From a virus: a stretch of 41,389 nucleotides of DNA. The position numbers and the translations under genes were made by a program. The notes beneath the pieces are model-generated. The model was not told the origin of the DNA. It saw only the letters and a list, made by a program, of their open reading frames with translations, and searched no databases. Each line of letters opens with the position of its first letter. The stretch's first letter is position 1. The DNA is taken from positions 1-41,389 of the IMG/VR virus record IMGVR_UViG_3300025137_000081. One strand, 5' to 3'. Below are positions 9,177 through 14,955 of this stretch, piece after piece.

Positions 9177-9498
9177 GTTCCATTTGCTTCATTGCTTTTT
9201 CCATTTGAACAATATTAGTTTGTATATCCTCACTTTTAGCAAATCCTACATATGTTCTTTTAGCTAGGTTACCCAATATACTTTTATTCTTTTTTATTGC
9301 TTTATCTAACTTACCTTTTCTTAAATAAAAAGTACCTAACCCATCTACATTTATTCTAGGAAATACTAAGCTAGATAAATTACTTCTTACTTTAGCATAG
9401 TAAAAAGCAATAAAATCATCAACTACTGATTGATGTACACCTACTTTATCAGCTAGGTCTTTCCTAAATTCCTTATGACTCTTTGGATTCACGCCCAA
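9136..9498 (-). CDS. IHF/HU-like DNA-bending protein (120 aa)
   Basis: N-terminal helices (FRKDLADKVGVHQSVVDDFI) followed by the HU/IHF strand signature INVDGLGTFYLRKGKL fit the HU/IHF fold. The C-terminus adds a Lys-rich helix (MKQMELDIIKKKKF) beyond the usual 90-100 residues. IHF-like proteins are a known crAss-like phage component, and bending of phage DNA for packaging or replication is the likely job. The start overlaps the upstream gene by 26 nt; an internal start would shorten this overlap but would cut into the basic N-terminus. Confidence 0.8.
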   Translation of the reverse strand: MGVNPKSHKEFRKDLADKVGVHQSVVDDFIAFYYAKVRSNLSSLVFPRINVDGLGTFYLRKGKLDKAIKKNKSILGNLAKRTYVGFAKSEDIQTNIVQMEKAMKQMELDIIKKKKFRSEK

Positions 9499-9844
9499 GT
9501 ACTTTATAATCCAATAATACTACGCCTTCAGTCTGTACATTAATATCTTTATTAAGCATAATTGTTTTTTTATTATTGCCTTCTTTAAATAATAATTCCT
9601 TTTTTTCTGCTTTAGTTATAGCATTTCTTGCTGATTGAGGACTTTTAAAAATTTGCTTTTCTACTAAACTCTTACAAAATTTAGTTAACTCAATTTTACC
9701 AGTCTTTGCTAATTCAGTTAAAAATTTTAAATCAGAATTACTTATTAATATATCTTTAAAGAAACAATAAGTTATTATTTGATACTTCATTGTAATATCT
9801 AAAGAAGTCTGTAATTTAAGCTCTACTTTTTGTACTATTGCCAT
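9473..9844 (-). CDS. Winged-helix-like protein, possible regulator (123 aa)
   Basis: Predicted helices and a wing: SDLKFLTELAKTGKIELTKF, then SPQSARNAITKAEKKELLFK, then a strand pair around NNKKTIMLN. This resembles a replication- or transcription-type winged helix in which NAI..AEK forms the recognition helix. It is placed directly before the IHF-like gene and one base after the amidase gene, in the late operon. A role in late transcription is a guess. No family named with certainty. Confidence 0.65.
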   Translation of the reverse strand: MAIVQKVELKLQTSLDITMKYQIITYCFFKDILISNSDLKFLTELAKTGKIELTKFCKSLVEKQIFKSPQSARNAITKAEKKELLFKEGNNKKTIMLNKDINVQTEGVVLLDYKVLGRESKES

Positions 9845-9845
9845 A

Positions 9846-10769
9846 TTATAAACTCATTATCATATCTACAAAATCAGGATGAGGATAACAGTCCATTTTT
9901 CCTTTCCTAACGTTAGTATGTGTTAATAACCCTTTTACTTTACCATAGAATGCATCATCTTGAAAATCAAAACCTTTTGTTGGACCATGTTTTTTAATAA
10001 ACTGTTTTAATCCTAGTCTAATATCTATTTCATCTCTTTCCCCCACCCATCTAATCCATTTTTCTGTTTCTTTGATTTGTTTTTCACTGTAAGCATGCCA
10101 ATAAAGTTTACCTTTAAAAGCTTCATCTAAAGCAACTACTTGTTCTTCCTGACATTTAGATTTGACATATGTTTTATAGTCACTATCTAAATAACCCATG
10201 TTACATAATTCAATTCCTACAGAATGACGGTTCATATATCCTGATCCTGTTCTACCTAAATGCCAACCTTGTGCTCCCTTTGGGAAAGCTTGTAGCATAA
10301 CACCATCATGGTCATCATTACCATTTCTATGATTAACCCCACCCAATACAAATTCAGTGGCTATTCTCCCCCTAGTATCTCTACCCCAATGATCAATACA
10401 TCTATAAGGATTAGAATTACCAGCAGTATGATGTAAAAAAATATATTCATTTTGTATTGGTCCTTTTAAATACTCACCTTTAGGTAGGTAATACTTATGA
10501 ATTACTTGATCATATGATGTAGTAAAATATTGTTTATTAATATCTGTATCTTCATCAATTGTTGCATCTAGATTTAAATTCTCTACATTAAGTAAAATAA
10601 CCCAACAGTCACTATCAACTATACCTGTTACAGGTAACTCCATAGTTAATTGAAATCTTTCAACATGTTTTTCTGTAATTGGTCCAAAGTGTCCATCTAC
10701 AAGTATACCCAATTTAGTTTGTAGTGTTTTTACTTCTGAACCTCTATCTCCTAACTTCAGCTGCCTCAT
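9846..10769 (-). CDS. Endolysin: N-acetylmuramoyl-L-alanine amidase with peptidoglycan-binding domain (307 aa)
   Basis: Residues 1-60 form a PG_binding_1-like domain (RQLKLGDRGSEVKTLQTKLG, VDGHFGPITEKHVERFQ). The rest is an Amidase_2-type zinc amidase: first ligand in IFLHHTAG, substrate-groove motifs GWHLGR and NRHSVGIEL, and the C-terminal HTNVRKGKMDCYPHP carrying the last ligands. It cleaves the bond between N-acetylmuramic acid and L-Ala, for lysis or for wall penetration. No signal peptide is present, so export needs a holin, or the protein is carried in the virion. No holin is obvious nearby. Confidence 0.9.
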   Translation of the reverse strand: MRQLKLGDRGSEVKTLQTKLGILVDGHFGPITEKHVERFQLTMELPVTGIVDSDCWVILLNVENLNLDATIDEDTDINKQYFTTSYDQVIHKYYLPKGEYLKGPIQNEYIFLHHTAGNSNPYRCIDHWGRDTRGRIATEFVLGGVNHRNGNDDHDGVMLQAFPKGAQGWHLGRTGSGYMNRHSVGIELCNMGYLDSDYKTYVKSKCQEEQVVALDEAFKGKLYWHAYSEKQIKETEKWIRWVGERDEIDIRLGLKQFIKKHGPTKGFDFQDDAFYGKVKGLLTHTNVRKGKMDCYPHPDFVDMIMSL

Positions 10770-10771
10770 AT

Positions 10772-11074
10772 CTATTCTGGATTAACAGCTTGAGCCATTG
10801 CTTCTTGAAAAGCTTTACCTTCTTCAGAGTTTGGGTCAACTCCTCCTTCTTTTTGTGTAGCATATTGTTGAGCCATGAACATTTGTGCTTGCATACGCTC
10901 AGCTCTTGACTTTTCAATTTGAGCCAATAACATTTCATAATCAGCTTGTATCTCAAGATGAGGAATGTTATCCTTGTAAAATTCAGTGATTTCTTCTCTA
11001 CGTTTGTTCATCTCCTCTTTACTCATTTGAGGATCCTTTTCATTGAGTGGAGCTGTGTTGGTTTTTTTTGACAT
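10772..11074 (-). CDS. Helical charged protein, unknown function (100 aa)
   Basis: Mostly helix and possible coiled coil: EEMNKRREEITEFYKD, then a Met/Gln-rich helix (ERMQAQMFMAQQYATQ). It lies 2 nt upstream of the amidase gene and is the first gene after a promoter-like box at 11108-11101. Possible roles are lysis accessory or assembly chaperone; neither can be decided. No family recognised. Confidence 0.7.
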   Translation of the reverse strand: MSKKTNTAPLNEKDPQMSKEEMNKRREEITEFYKDNIPHLEIQADYEMLLAQIEKSRAERMQAQMFMAQQYATQKEGGVDPNSEEGKAFQEAMAQAVNPE

Positions 11075-11100
11075 CTTCTAATATTTTAAATTAATATTAG

Positions 11101-11108
11101 CAAAGATA
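11101..11108 (-). promoter_or_regulatory. Promoter -7 box TATCTTTG for the 11074-to-267 late run
   Basis: On the minus strand the 61-bp gap before the 100-aa gene holds TATCTTTG, a full match to the Bacteroidota -7 pattern TAnnTTTG, 27 nt before the start codon. A matching TTTG -33 box at the usual distance is not evident, so the call rests on the -7 box and position. Confidence 0.45.
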
Positions 11109-11135
11109 TACAAAATTAGTTTAAATAAAAAAAGT

Positions 11136-11402
11136 TTATTGAATTATTTCAGAAACCTTATTACGTATAAATATATCTATTACGCTTTTAAGCTCTGTAT
11201 AACTACGGAATTTTAAAGACTGACATGGTGTAGTTACATACCAAGATCCGTCTATCTCTGCTTCATTGTTATCCCCAGACAAAAAGGTTAACTGTCCAAA
11301 AGATCTTTCATAATAAAATACATTATCAGGAAGATCTAAATCTAGTATACTGTATGGACTTATTTTTTTAAATCCTAATTTAATTAAGTCTGCCTGTTTC
11401 AT
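11136..11402 (-). CDS. Small late protein, unknown function (88 aa)
   Basis: Mixed alpha/beta composition with an N-terminal helix (MKQADLIKLGFKKI), aromatic residues (VFYYERSFGQL) and a C-terminal helix (KSVIDIFIRNKVSEIIQ). There are no cysteine motifs or membrane segments. It lies 6 nt after the basic 96-aa gene. The style, beginning xQADLIKLGFKKIS, resembles small phage proteins seen widely in metagenomes, but no named family is claimed. Confidence 0.65.
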   Translation of the reverse strand: MKQADLIKLGFKKISPYSILDLDLPDNVFYYERSFGQLTFLSGDNNEAEIDGSWYVTTPCQSLKFRSYTELKSVIDIFIRNKVSEIIQ

Positions 11403-11408
11403 AACTCA

Positions 11409-11699
11409 TTACCATTTTACTTTATCTGCCCAATAAGCAGCACTCATTTTACCTTTCTTAATGTTCTTACCGTGTCTAGCTTTGAAAGATTTTCTTTTAG
11501 CTTTCATTTTTGCAGATTCACCAGATTTAGGTTTACCAGCTGTACTAGCACCTTGCTCACCAAATCTAATGGTTTTTACTTTATCACCCACCTTAGCCAC
11601 AACTACGTGTGATTTTTTAGGGTGAGAAGGAGTTCTCTTAGGTTTGTTAAACCCAGATACTCCTGCTCTTGCTAGTCTACTATCTTTCTTCTTTGCCAT
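11409..11699 (-). CDS. Basic DUF6321-like protein (96 aa)
   Basis: Very rich in Lys and Arg. The segments HPKKSHVVVAKVGDK, TIRFGEQGAST, SFKARHGKNI and KMSAAYWADKVKW are the conserved core of a phage family that I recall as DUF6321. The function of the family is unknown. High positive charge and a place among other basic small genes suggest a nucleic-acid-binding virion or packaging protein, by inference only. It starts 2 nt after the next upstream gene. Confidence 0.75.
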   Translation of the reverse strand: MAKKKDSRLARAGVSGFNKPKRTPSHPKKSHVVVAKVGDKVKTIRFGEQGASTAGKPKSGESAKMKAKRKSFKARHGKNIKKGKMSAAYWADKVKW

Positions 11700-11701
11700 T
11701 A

Positions 11702-12034
11702 CTATTGTTTGATCATTACTATACCTGCTACATTTAATGGTGCAGCTCCTGTACCGTCTGTTTGAAATACACTACCAGCTTGAACTCCAGCAGCCCCTGC
11801 TGTTGCATCATCTTTATGAGCTGATACACCTATTCCTGATATAGCATTTAATTTCTGATCAGTAAATTTTTTTAACTGACTTAGTGTAACTAATTCTGTT
11901 TGTAACTTAGGTTGAGGTTTTAATCTCTCTTGTGGGTTAGGATACCTAGCTACTGTAATATAATTATCCGCTTTAGGGGTAACTGTACCTTTTTGTTTTA
12001 ACATGCCCATCATGTCTTGTAGTATTGTACTCAT
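11702..12034 (-). CDS. Small structural-type protein (110 aa)
   Basis: The N-terminal half has a helix and a Lys/Gln/Pro-rich linker. The C-terminal half has Gly/Ala-rich beta character (SAHKDDATAGAAGVQAGSVF), ending LNVAGIVMIKQ. That ending resembles the strand-rich tip found on many phage head- or tail-decorating proteins (YRTDGTG... then a short hydrophobic strand). A virion surface protein is likely, but no family is named. Confidence 0.65.
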   Translation of the reverse strand: MSTILQDMMGMLKQKGTVTPKADNYITVARYPNPQERLKPQPKLQTELVTLSQLKKFTDQKLNAISGIGVSAHKDDATAGAAGVQAGSVFQTDGTGAAPLNVAGIVMIKQ

Positions 12035-12049
12035 TTTTTTATTTTTAAA

Positions 12050-12292
12050 TTAACGTTTTTTTCCTTTGTGTAACCCATGTTTAGCATGTTGTTTACCTTT
12101 TTTTGTTGCGGCTCTTTTCTTTTTATTAGCTGCAGCTAGTTTAGCTTTACCTTTTTTAGTACTCTTTAACTTAGCAATAGTCTTTTTTGGAGCATATACT
12201 TCACCTGTCTCAGAACTTTTCTTTCCTGATGCAGTTGTCCACTTCTGTTTAGTCCATCTAGTAAGACTTTTTTGCTGTTTAGTCTTAGCCAT
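12050..12292 (-). CDS. Highly basic DUF5872-like protein (80 aa)
   Basis: The core SLTRWTKQKWTTASGKKSSE followed by TGEVYAPKKTIAKLKS matches what I recall as the DUF5872 family, found in phages, bacteria and large algal viruses. About one third of residues are Lys or Arg, and the tail (KKKRAATKKGKQHAKHG) is histone-like. The start overlaps the preceding stop (TAATG). Family function is unknown; binding of packaged DNA is inferred from charge. Confidence 0.78.
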   Translation of the reverse strand: MAKTKQQKSLTRWTKQKWTTASGKKSSETGEVYAPKKTIAKLKSTKKGKAKLAAANKKKRAATKKGKQHAKHGLHKGKKR

Positions 12293-12459
12293 TACTTCTT
12301 TGCTTTTAGTTTAGCTGTTTTAGATAAGTCTTTGAAATGAACTAAAGGCTTACTAGTCTTAGTATGCTTCTTACCAGTATGTAATTTACCATTGGCCATT
12401 TTGTGCATACCACCTTTCCATTCAGTTCCGTTTTTTAAATAGTGTTTTACTCCTTTCAT
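12292..12459 (-). CDS. Basic mini-protein (55 aa)
   Basis: A 55-codon frame (start MKGVKHYLKNGTEWKGG, end FKDLSKTAKLKAKK) fits exactly between its neighbours, sharing TAATG junctions at both ends (12459 and 12292-12294). It has the same Lys-rich composition and codon use. The motif GTEWKGGMHKMANG with Gly/His/Lys resembles other small phage proteins of this cluster. Perfect coupling with both neighbours is the main evidence that it is real. Function unknown. Confidence 0.72.
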   Translation of the reverse strand: MKGVKHYLKNGTEWKGGMHKMANGKLHTGKKHTKTSKPLVHFKDLSKTAKLKAKK

Positions 12460-12656
12460 TATTTCTTTGTTTTATAACCTCCACCATTAGCTTTATAACG
12501 TTTAGCTAACATTTGTGCTTTACGTGCTGACCATTGTCCTGGTGCTCCACCCTTACCACCTGCTTTGATTGAATTAAATAATCTTTTACGCATTCCAGGT
12601 TTTGTATAATTCCCAGAACTATTTACGGTACTTTTTTTCTTTTTCTTAACGGCCAT
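12459..12656 (-). CDS. Basic SARKAQ-motif protein (65 aa)
   Basis: The core MRKRLFNSIKAGGKGGAP followed by GQWSARKAQMLAKRYKANGG is a recognisable conserved motif of phages and large algal viruses, where I recall it sitting next to or fused with the DUF5872 core. Here it is a separate gene two positions upstream of the DUF5872-like gene. Its Lys/Arg content is very high. The start overlaps the previous gene by 11 nt. Function unknown. Confidence 0.78.
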   Translation of the reverse strand: MAVKKKKKSTVNSSGNYTKPGMRKRLFNSIKAGGKGGAPGQWSARKAQMLAKRYKANGGGYKTKK

Positions 12657-12804
12657 TCTTTTTATTTTTAGCTACAGTATGACTAAATTCTTTTTGTCCA
12701 CCTCTTACACGGGGTGCCTGATTAATAAAGTAATTAAATGGATTAGCAGTCTGCTGTACCTTTTTATCCAAAATAAAATTTATTCTTCTATCATTAGTTG
12801 CCAT
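12646..12804 (-). CDS. Small basic protein (52 aa)
   Basis: A 52-codon frame (start MATNDRRINFILDKK, end SHTVAKNKKNGR) links two recognised genes, overlapping each by 11 nt: its ATG lies in the last codons of the 103-aa gene, and its stop lies inside the first codons of the 65-aa gene. The overlap geometry and A-rich leader support translation. It contains an aromatic patch, NPFNYFINQAPRVRGG. No family recognised. Confidence 0.68.
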   Translation of the reverse strand: MATNDRRINFILDKKVQQTANPFNYFINQAPRVRGGQKEFSHTVAKNKKNGR

Positions 12805-13105
12805 ACTTTTCCTTTAACATTTTATTTAATACTCCACATTTTTCATATTCTTCTGTCTCTATGTAATATGCAATCATATTTTCTAACTCTTCTTCTCTGG
12901 GTCCATGTTGTGGATCATACGGTAAAATTAACTCTACGCCATTATCAAATTGATTCTGCATCATATTTTCAAATGTAGTTTGGCCGGACAATACTTTCCA
13001 GGCATTACTATAAGCTGTCTGTAATAGCACTGCATCAAGCTGCATTTGTTCTATTTCACTCAGTCCATTTGTCTCATCACCTGAGTCATCATCCCAATTT
13101 CCCAT
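12794..13105 (-). CDS. First gene of the late minus operon (103 aa, acidic)
   Basis: Acidic, helical protein (MGNWDDDSGDETNGLSEIEQ; EELENMIAYYIETEEYEKCG), strikingly different in charge from the basic genes that follow. The segment IETEEYEKCGVLNKMLKEKY looks like a UVR-type helical hairpin (ExxYExAaxLrD), which in other proteins mediates protein binding. It is the most upstream minus gene, next to the divergent control region. It might act as an acidic partner for the basic proteins. Function unknown. Confidence 0.68.
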   Translation of the reverse strand: MGNWDDDSGDETNGLSEIEQMQLDAVLLQTAYSNAWKVLSGQTTFENMMQNQFDNGVELILPYDPQHGPREEELENMIAYYIETEEYEKCGVLNKMLKEKYGN

Positions 13106-13341
13106 AGTATATATTTAGTTAGTAACTCTTCTATAAGAACAATATAGTCATTTTTTAGATTTTATAAAAGTGTTCACTCAACTAATGTTGTCTCACCGGA
13201 TATAAAAAAATTTTTTCCCCCACCAAAAAGTTGTGTGTTTTGCATGCTTGAGATGTACTATGGTTCTGCTCCCCAGCTATATATTGAGGCAGGGATACCC
13301 CCGTAAGTAATCCTCAATAACTTAATTAAATATTTATAATT
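13106..13341. promoter_or_regulatory. Divergent control region between late and early arms
   Basis: This 236-bp gene-free stretch separates the two transcription directions. It holds an A7T6 tract (13204-13216) followed by C5, then TTCTGCTCCCCAGCTA (13264-13279) that is nearly repeated in the next intergenic region, and a stem-loop at 13282-13319 just before the first plus gene. On the minus side, TATATTGTTC lies about 50 nt before the 103-aa gene and is a weak -7 candidate. Promoters for both arms must lie here or be phage-specific; exact boxes cannot be fixed by eye. Confidence 0.55.
13282..13319 (+). repeat. Stem-loop in the leader of the first early gene
   Basis: TATTGAGG (13282-13289) and CCTCAATA (13312-13319) form a perfect 8-bp inverted repeat with a 22-nt loop containing a smaller GGG/CCC pair (13292-13300). 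There is no T-run after it, so it is not a terminator. It ends 22 nt before the ATG and could shape the mRNA leader or be a protein site. Confidence 0.5.
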
Positions 13342-13674
13342 ATGAGTGTATTCTTTAGAAAACTAAGAATCAATGAGAACACAGGAACTGCTACAATCAT
13401 TGTAACAGACAAGCCTATCTCAAGTACAAAGAGAGAGATTGCAGGAATGCAGACTGCTCTAAGAACAAGTAGTAATGTAACCTTTGGAGTTCTAAGTCTT
13501 ATAGACCCTGAAACAAACAAAGTAATGGGTGCTAAACATCCAACTATTAAAGCATTGCAAACAAAACTAAATCAAGGTGATGAAATGCCAGGATTCCAGT
13601 TGAGTGATAATGCAGTAGTAGACTTAAACACAGGTGAAGAAACCAACCTAAGATGGGTTGAAGCATCCAACTAG
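13342..13674 (+). CDS. First early-arm protein, unknown function (110 aa)
   Basis: Soluble alpha/beta protein with N-terminal strands (FRKLRINENTGTATIIVT), a helix (TKREIAGMQTALR) and a later strand/loop region (FGVLSLIDPETNKVMG, DNAVVDLNTGEETNLRW). It is the first gene of the plus block and is followed 14 nt later by a strong terminator, so it can be expressed as its own unit. That arrangement is typical of a gene needed at high level early on. No family recognised. Confidence 0.72.
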   Translation: MSVFFRKLRINENTGTATIIVTDKPISSTKREIAGMQTALRTSSNVTFGVLSLIDPETNKVMGAKHPTIKALQTKLNQGDEMPGFQLSDNAVVDLNTGEETNLRWVEASN

Positions 13675-13688
13675 TTTGAGAACAAAAG

Positions 13689-13718
13689 CAATCAGGTGTA
13701 AAAGCCTGGTTGTTTTTT
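13689..13718 (+). terminator. Rho-independent terminator after the first early gene
   Basis: CAATCAGG (13689-13696) pairs with CCTGGTTG (13705-13712, two G-U pairs) around an 8-nt loop, followed by six T residues. Confidence 0.75.
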
Positions 13719-13852
13719 AATTAAGGGACACATTAGCAGCGTAGTTACTGCCATCTGCTCTACTACTTTACTATAATCTGCTCCCTAACTATGTTTTGTT
13801 ACTAATAACTAATAAAACTTGGTAATAATTAATTAAATGTGTGTGTAACACT

Positions 13853-13900
13853 GAATAGGTGGTCTTATATCCACTTATTACCACCTTTTACCACATAATA
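13853..13900 (+). repeat. Three 10-bp phased direct repeats with an inverted copy
   Basis: CCACTTATTA, CCACCTTTTA and CCACATAATA follow one another at 13871, 13881 and 13891 with exact 10-bp spacing (consensus CCACnTwwTA). An inverted relative (reverse complement CCACCTATTC) lies at 13853-13862. One-helical-turn phasing suggests cooperative binding by one protein, as with iterons or operators. Confidence 0.6.
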
Positions 13901-13925
13901 ATTATTACACGTGCTATAAGTATAA

Positions 13926-13937
13926 ATATAGCTAACG
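13926..13937 (-). repeat. 12-bp repeat CGTTAGCTATAT, copy 3
   Basis: On the plus strand ATATAGCTAACG. Minus-strand similarity to the 15899 copy extends to about 17 of 20 bases (CGTTAGCTATATTTATACTT against CGTTAGCTATATGTATGCTT). It does not follow a recognised gene. Confidence 0.55.
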
Positions 13938-14063
13938 TTACAACAAGTGTAGCTATTACACTCAACACTACTACAAGGGTATTATGTTTGTCTTCCTCTA
14001 TAGGATAATAGACATAGTACCCGGAATATCCTTAATCAGAATAAATATATAAAAACCAAAATT

Positions 14064-14465
14064 ATGAAACAATTACTATTAGGTATAGGCCTTATCCTAT
14101 CATTGTCTTCTTGTGTCAAAGAAGAGTTAGAACCAACATGCAATTTATTTGAGCTAAACCCAAATGATACTATCACTATGTACTTTGAAAGACAAGAGTC
14201 TAATGGTACATTTAGATCACATGCTTGGTCACAAGATAATTATCAGGTATATCTTGATATATACATGGCTACTACACCACCACCACACTCTATGAATGGA
14301 TGGTTGTCTTGGTCATTTGATTCAGCTAATAGTAATCCAGACTATTATATATTCAGTAATGGACAGTATCTTATTAACCCAAGCGGTTGGGAAGATGACT
14401 ACTATTACATAACAATACCAATTTCAGATGTCATCAATAGTGGTGACACAATCATTCAACTTTAA
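14064..14465 (+). CDS. Probable surface-exported lipoprotein (133 aa)
   Basis: A signal peptide (MKQLLLGIGLILSL) ends in a lipobox LSSC with the lipid-bearing Cys at residue 17. The next residues, VKEEL, fit the Bacteroidota lipoprotein export signal (x-K-[D/E]2 directly after the Cys), so the mature protein is predicted to be lipidated and moved to the cell surface. The mature domain is beta-rich with many Tyr, Trp, Ser and Asp (GWLSWSFDSANSNPDYYIF). The gene lies early, 11 nt before a membrane-protein gene. Known phage lipoproteins of this kind often block receptors or DNA entry by rival phages; that role is inferred. Confidence 0.8.
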   Translation: MKQLLLGIGLILSLSSCVKEELEPTCNLFELNPNDTITMYFERQESNGTFRSHAWSQDNYQVYLDIYMATTPPPHSMNGWLSWSFDSANSNPDYYIFSNGQYLINPSGWEDDYYYITIPISDVINSGDTIIQL

Positions 14466-14475
14466 ATAAATTATT

Positions 14476-14802
14476 ATGAAAAATGCATTCAAAATCTTTA
14501 TCAAGACAATATTTGTCTTCGTACTACCAATCATCACAACAATTAGTGTTGTTTATTTTCTAAGTGGTGACTCTGTCTATGTACAGAGTTATCTCACTTG
14601 GATTATGTTAATCTCATTAGTATTAATTAGCTATCTTAATGCTGTGTTTTATCACACCTTCATGTCTAAAACAAAAATACTTCCGTCTATATCAGGATCA
14701 TTTGTGCCAGGTATAGCAATAGGTATAATAGTAGATACACATCACAAAGGTTATAAGATATTAGTTATATTACCGTTCTATTCAATAGAGTTAGGAAGAT
14801 AA
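14476..14802 (+). CDS. Integral membrane protein (108 aa)
   Basis: Three hydrophobic segments are visible: about residues 9-29 (IKTIFVFVLPIITTISVVYF), 40-60 (LTWIMLISLVLISYLNAVFY) and 75-103 (SFVPGIAIGIIVDT, then ILVILPFYSI). The inner-membrane location is inferred. It follows the surface lipoprotein gene by 10 nt and is separated from the next gene by two large hairpins, so the two form a discrete early transcription unit. Superinfection exclusion or host-envelope modification is a reasonable guess; a holin is less likely because of its early position. Confidence 0.72.
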   Translation: MKNAFKIFIKTIFVFVLPIITTISVVYFLSGDSVYVQSYLTWIMLISLVLISYLNAVFYHTFMSKTKILPSISGSFVPGIAIGIIVDTHHKGYKILVILPFYSIELGR

Positions 14803-14823
14803 AAAGTCTCATGAGTGGGGTAC

Positions 14824-14867
14824 TAACAACACCAGTATTATTATAGTTAGTAATACTAGTGTAGTTA
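14824..14867 (+). repeat. Large hairpin 1
   Basis: The 17-base arms 14824-14840 and 14851-14867 pair at 15 positions around a 10-nt loop. No T-run follows. Confidence 0.6.
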
Positions 14868-14879
14868 GGCCTTGTTAAT

Positions 14880-14940
14880 ATTATACTATACAGGTGGGTT
14901 CGTTTTCATAATAACTTGTTTGCTCACCTGTTAGTATAAT
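14880..14940 (+). repeat. Large hairpin 2
   Basis: Arms 14880-14896 (ATTATACTATACAGGTG) and 14925-14940 (CACCTGTTAGTATAAT) pair over 16 bp with one bulged T and a 28-nt loop. It ends 15 nt before the next ATG. With hairpin 1 it fills most of the 153-bp gap 14803-14955, which holds no gene. Confidence 0.65.
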
Positions 14941-14955
14941 TAAAAAAAAAATAAA

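Larger units (their letters stand above)
13719..14063. other. Gene-free structured region, candidate replication origin
   Basis: No supported gene lies here. It holds nested inverted repeats (AGGGA 13724-13728 with TCCCT 13782-13786; AGCAG 13735-13739 with CTGCT 13755-13759), three 10-bp phased repeats with an inverted copy (13853-13900), a copy of the 12-bp repeat (13926-13937) and a small palindrome AGTGTA/TACACT around 13946-13962. A minus-strand open frame (14031-13888) encodes a membrane-like peptide but has no usual start codon. The mix of phased repeats and AT-rich DNA resembles an origin; this is inference. Confidence 0.45.

Noticed and set aside
12066-12314. Hydrophobic plus-strand frame opposite the basic gene cluster
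   Set aside because: It is the antisense of Lys-rich codons, which always reads as Phe/Leu-rich, and lacks a leader.
13984-14052. 22-codon plus-strand frame before the lipoprotein gene
   Set aside because: Short, no coupling with a neighbour, and not distinguishable from chance.
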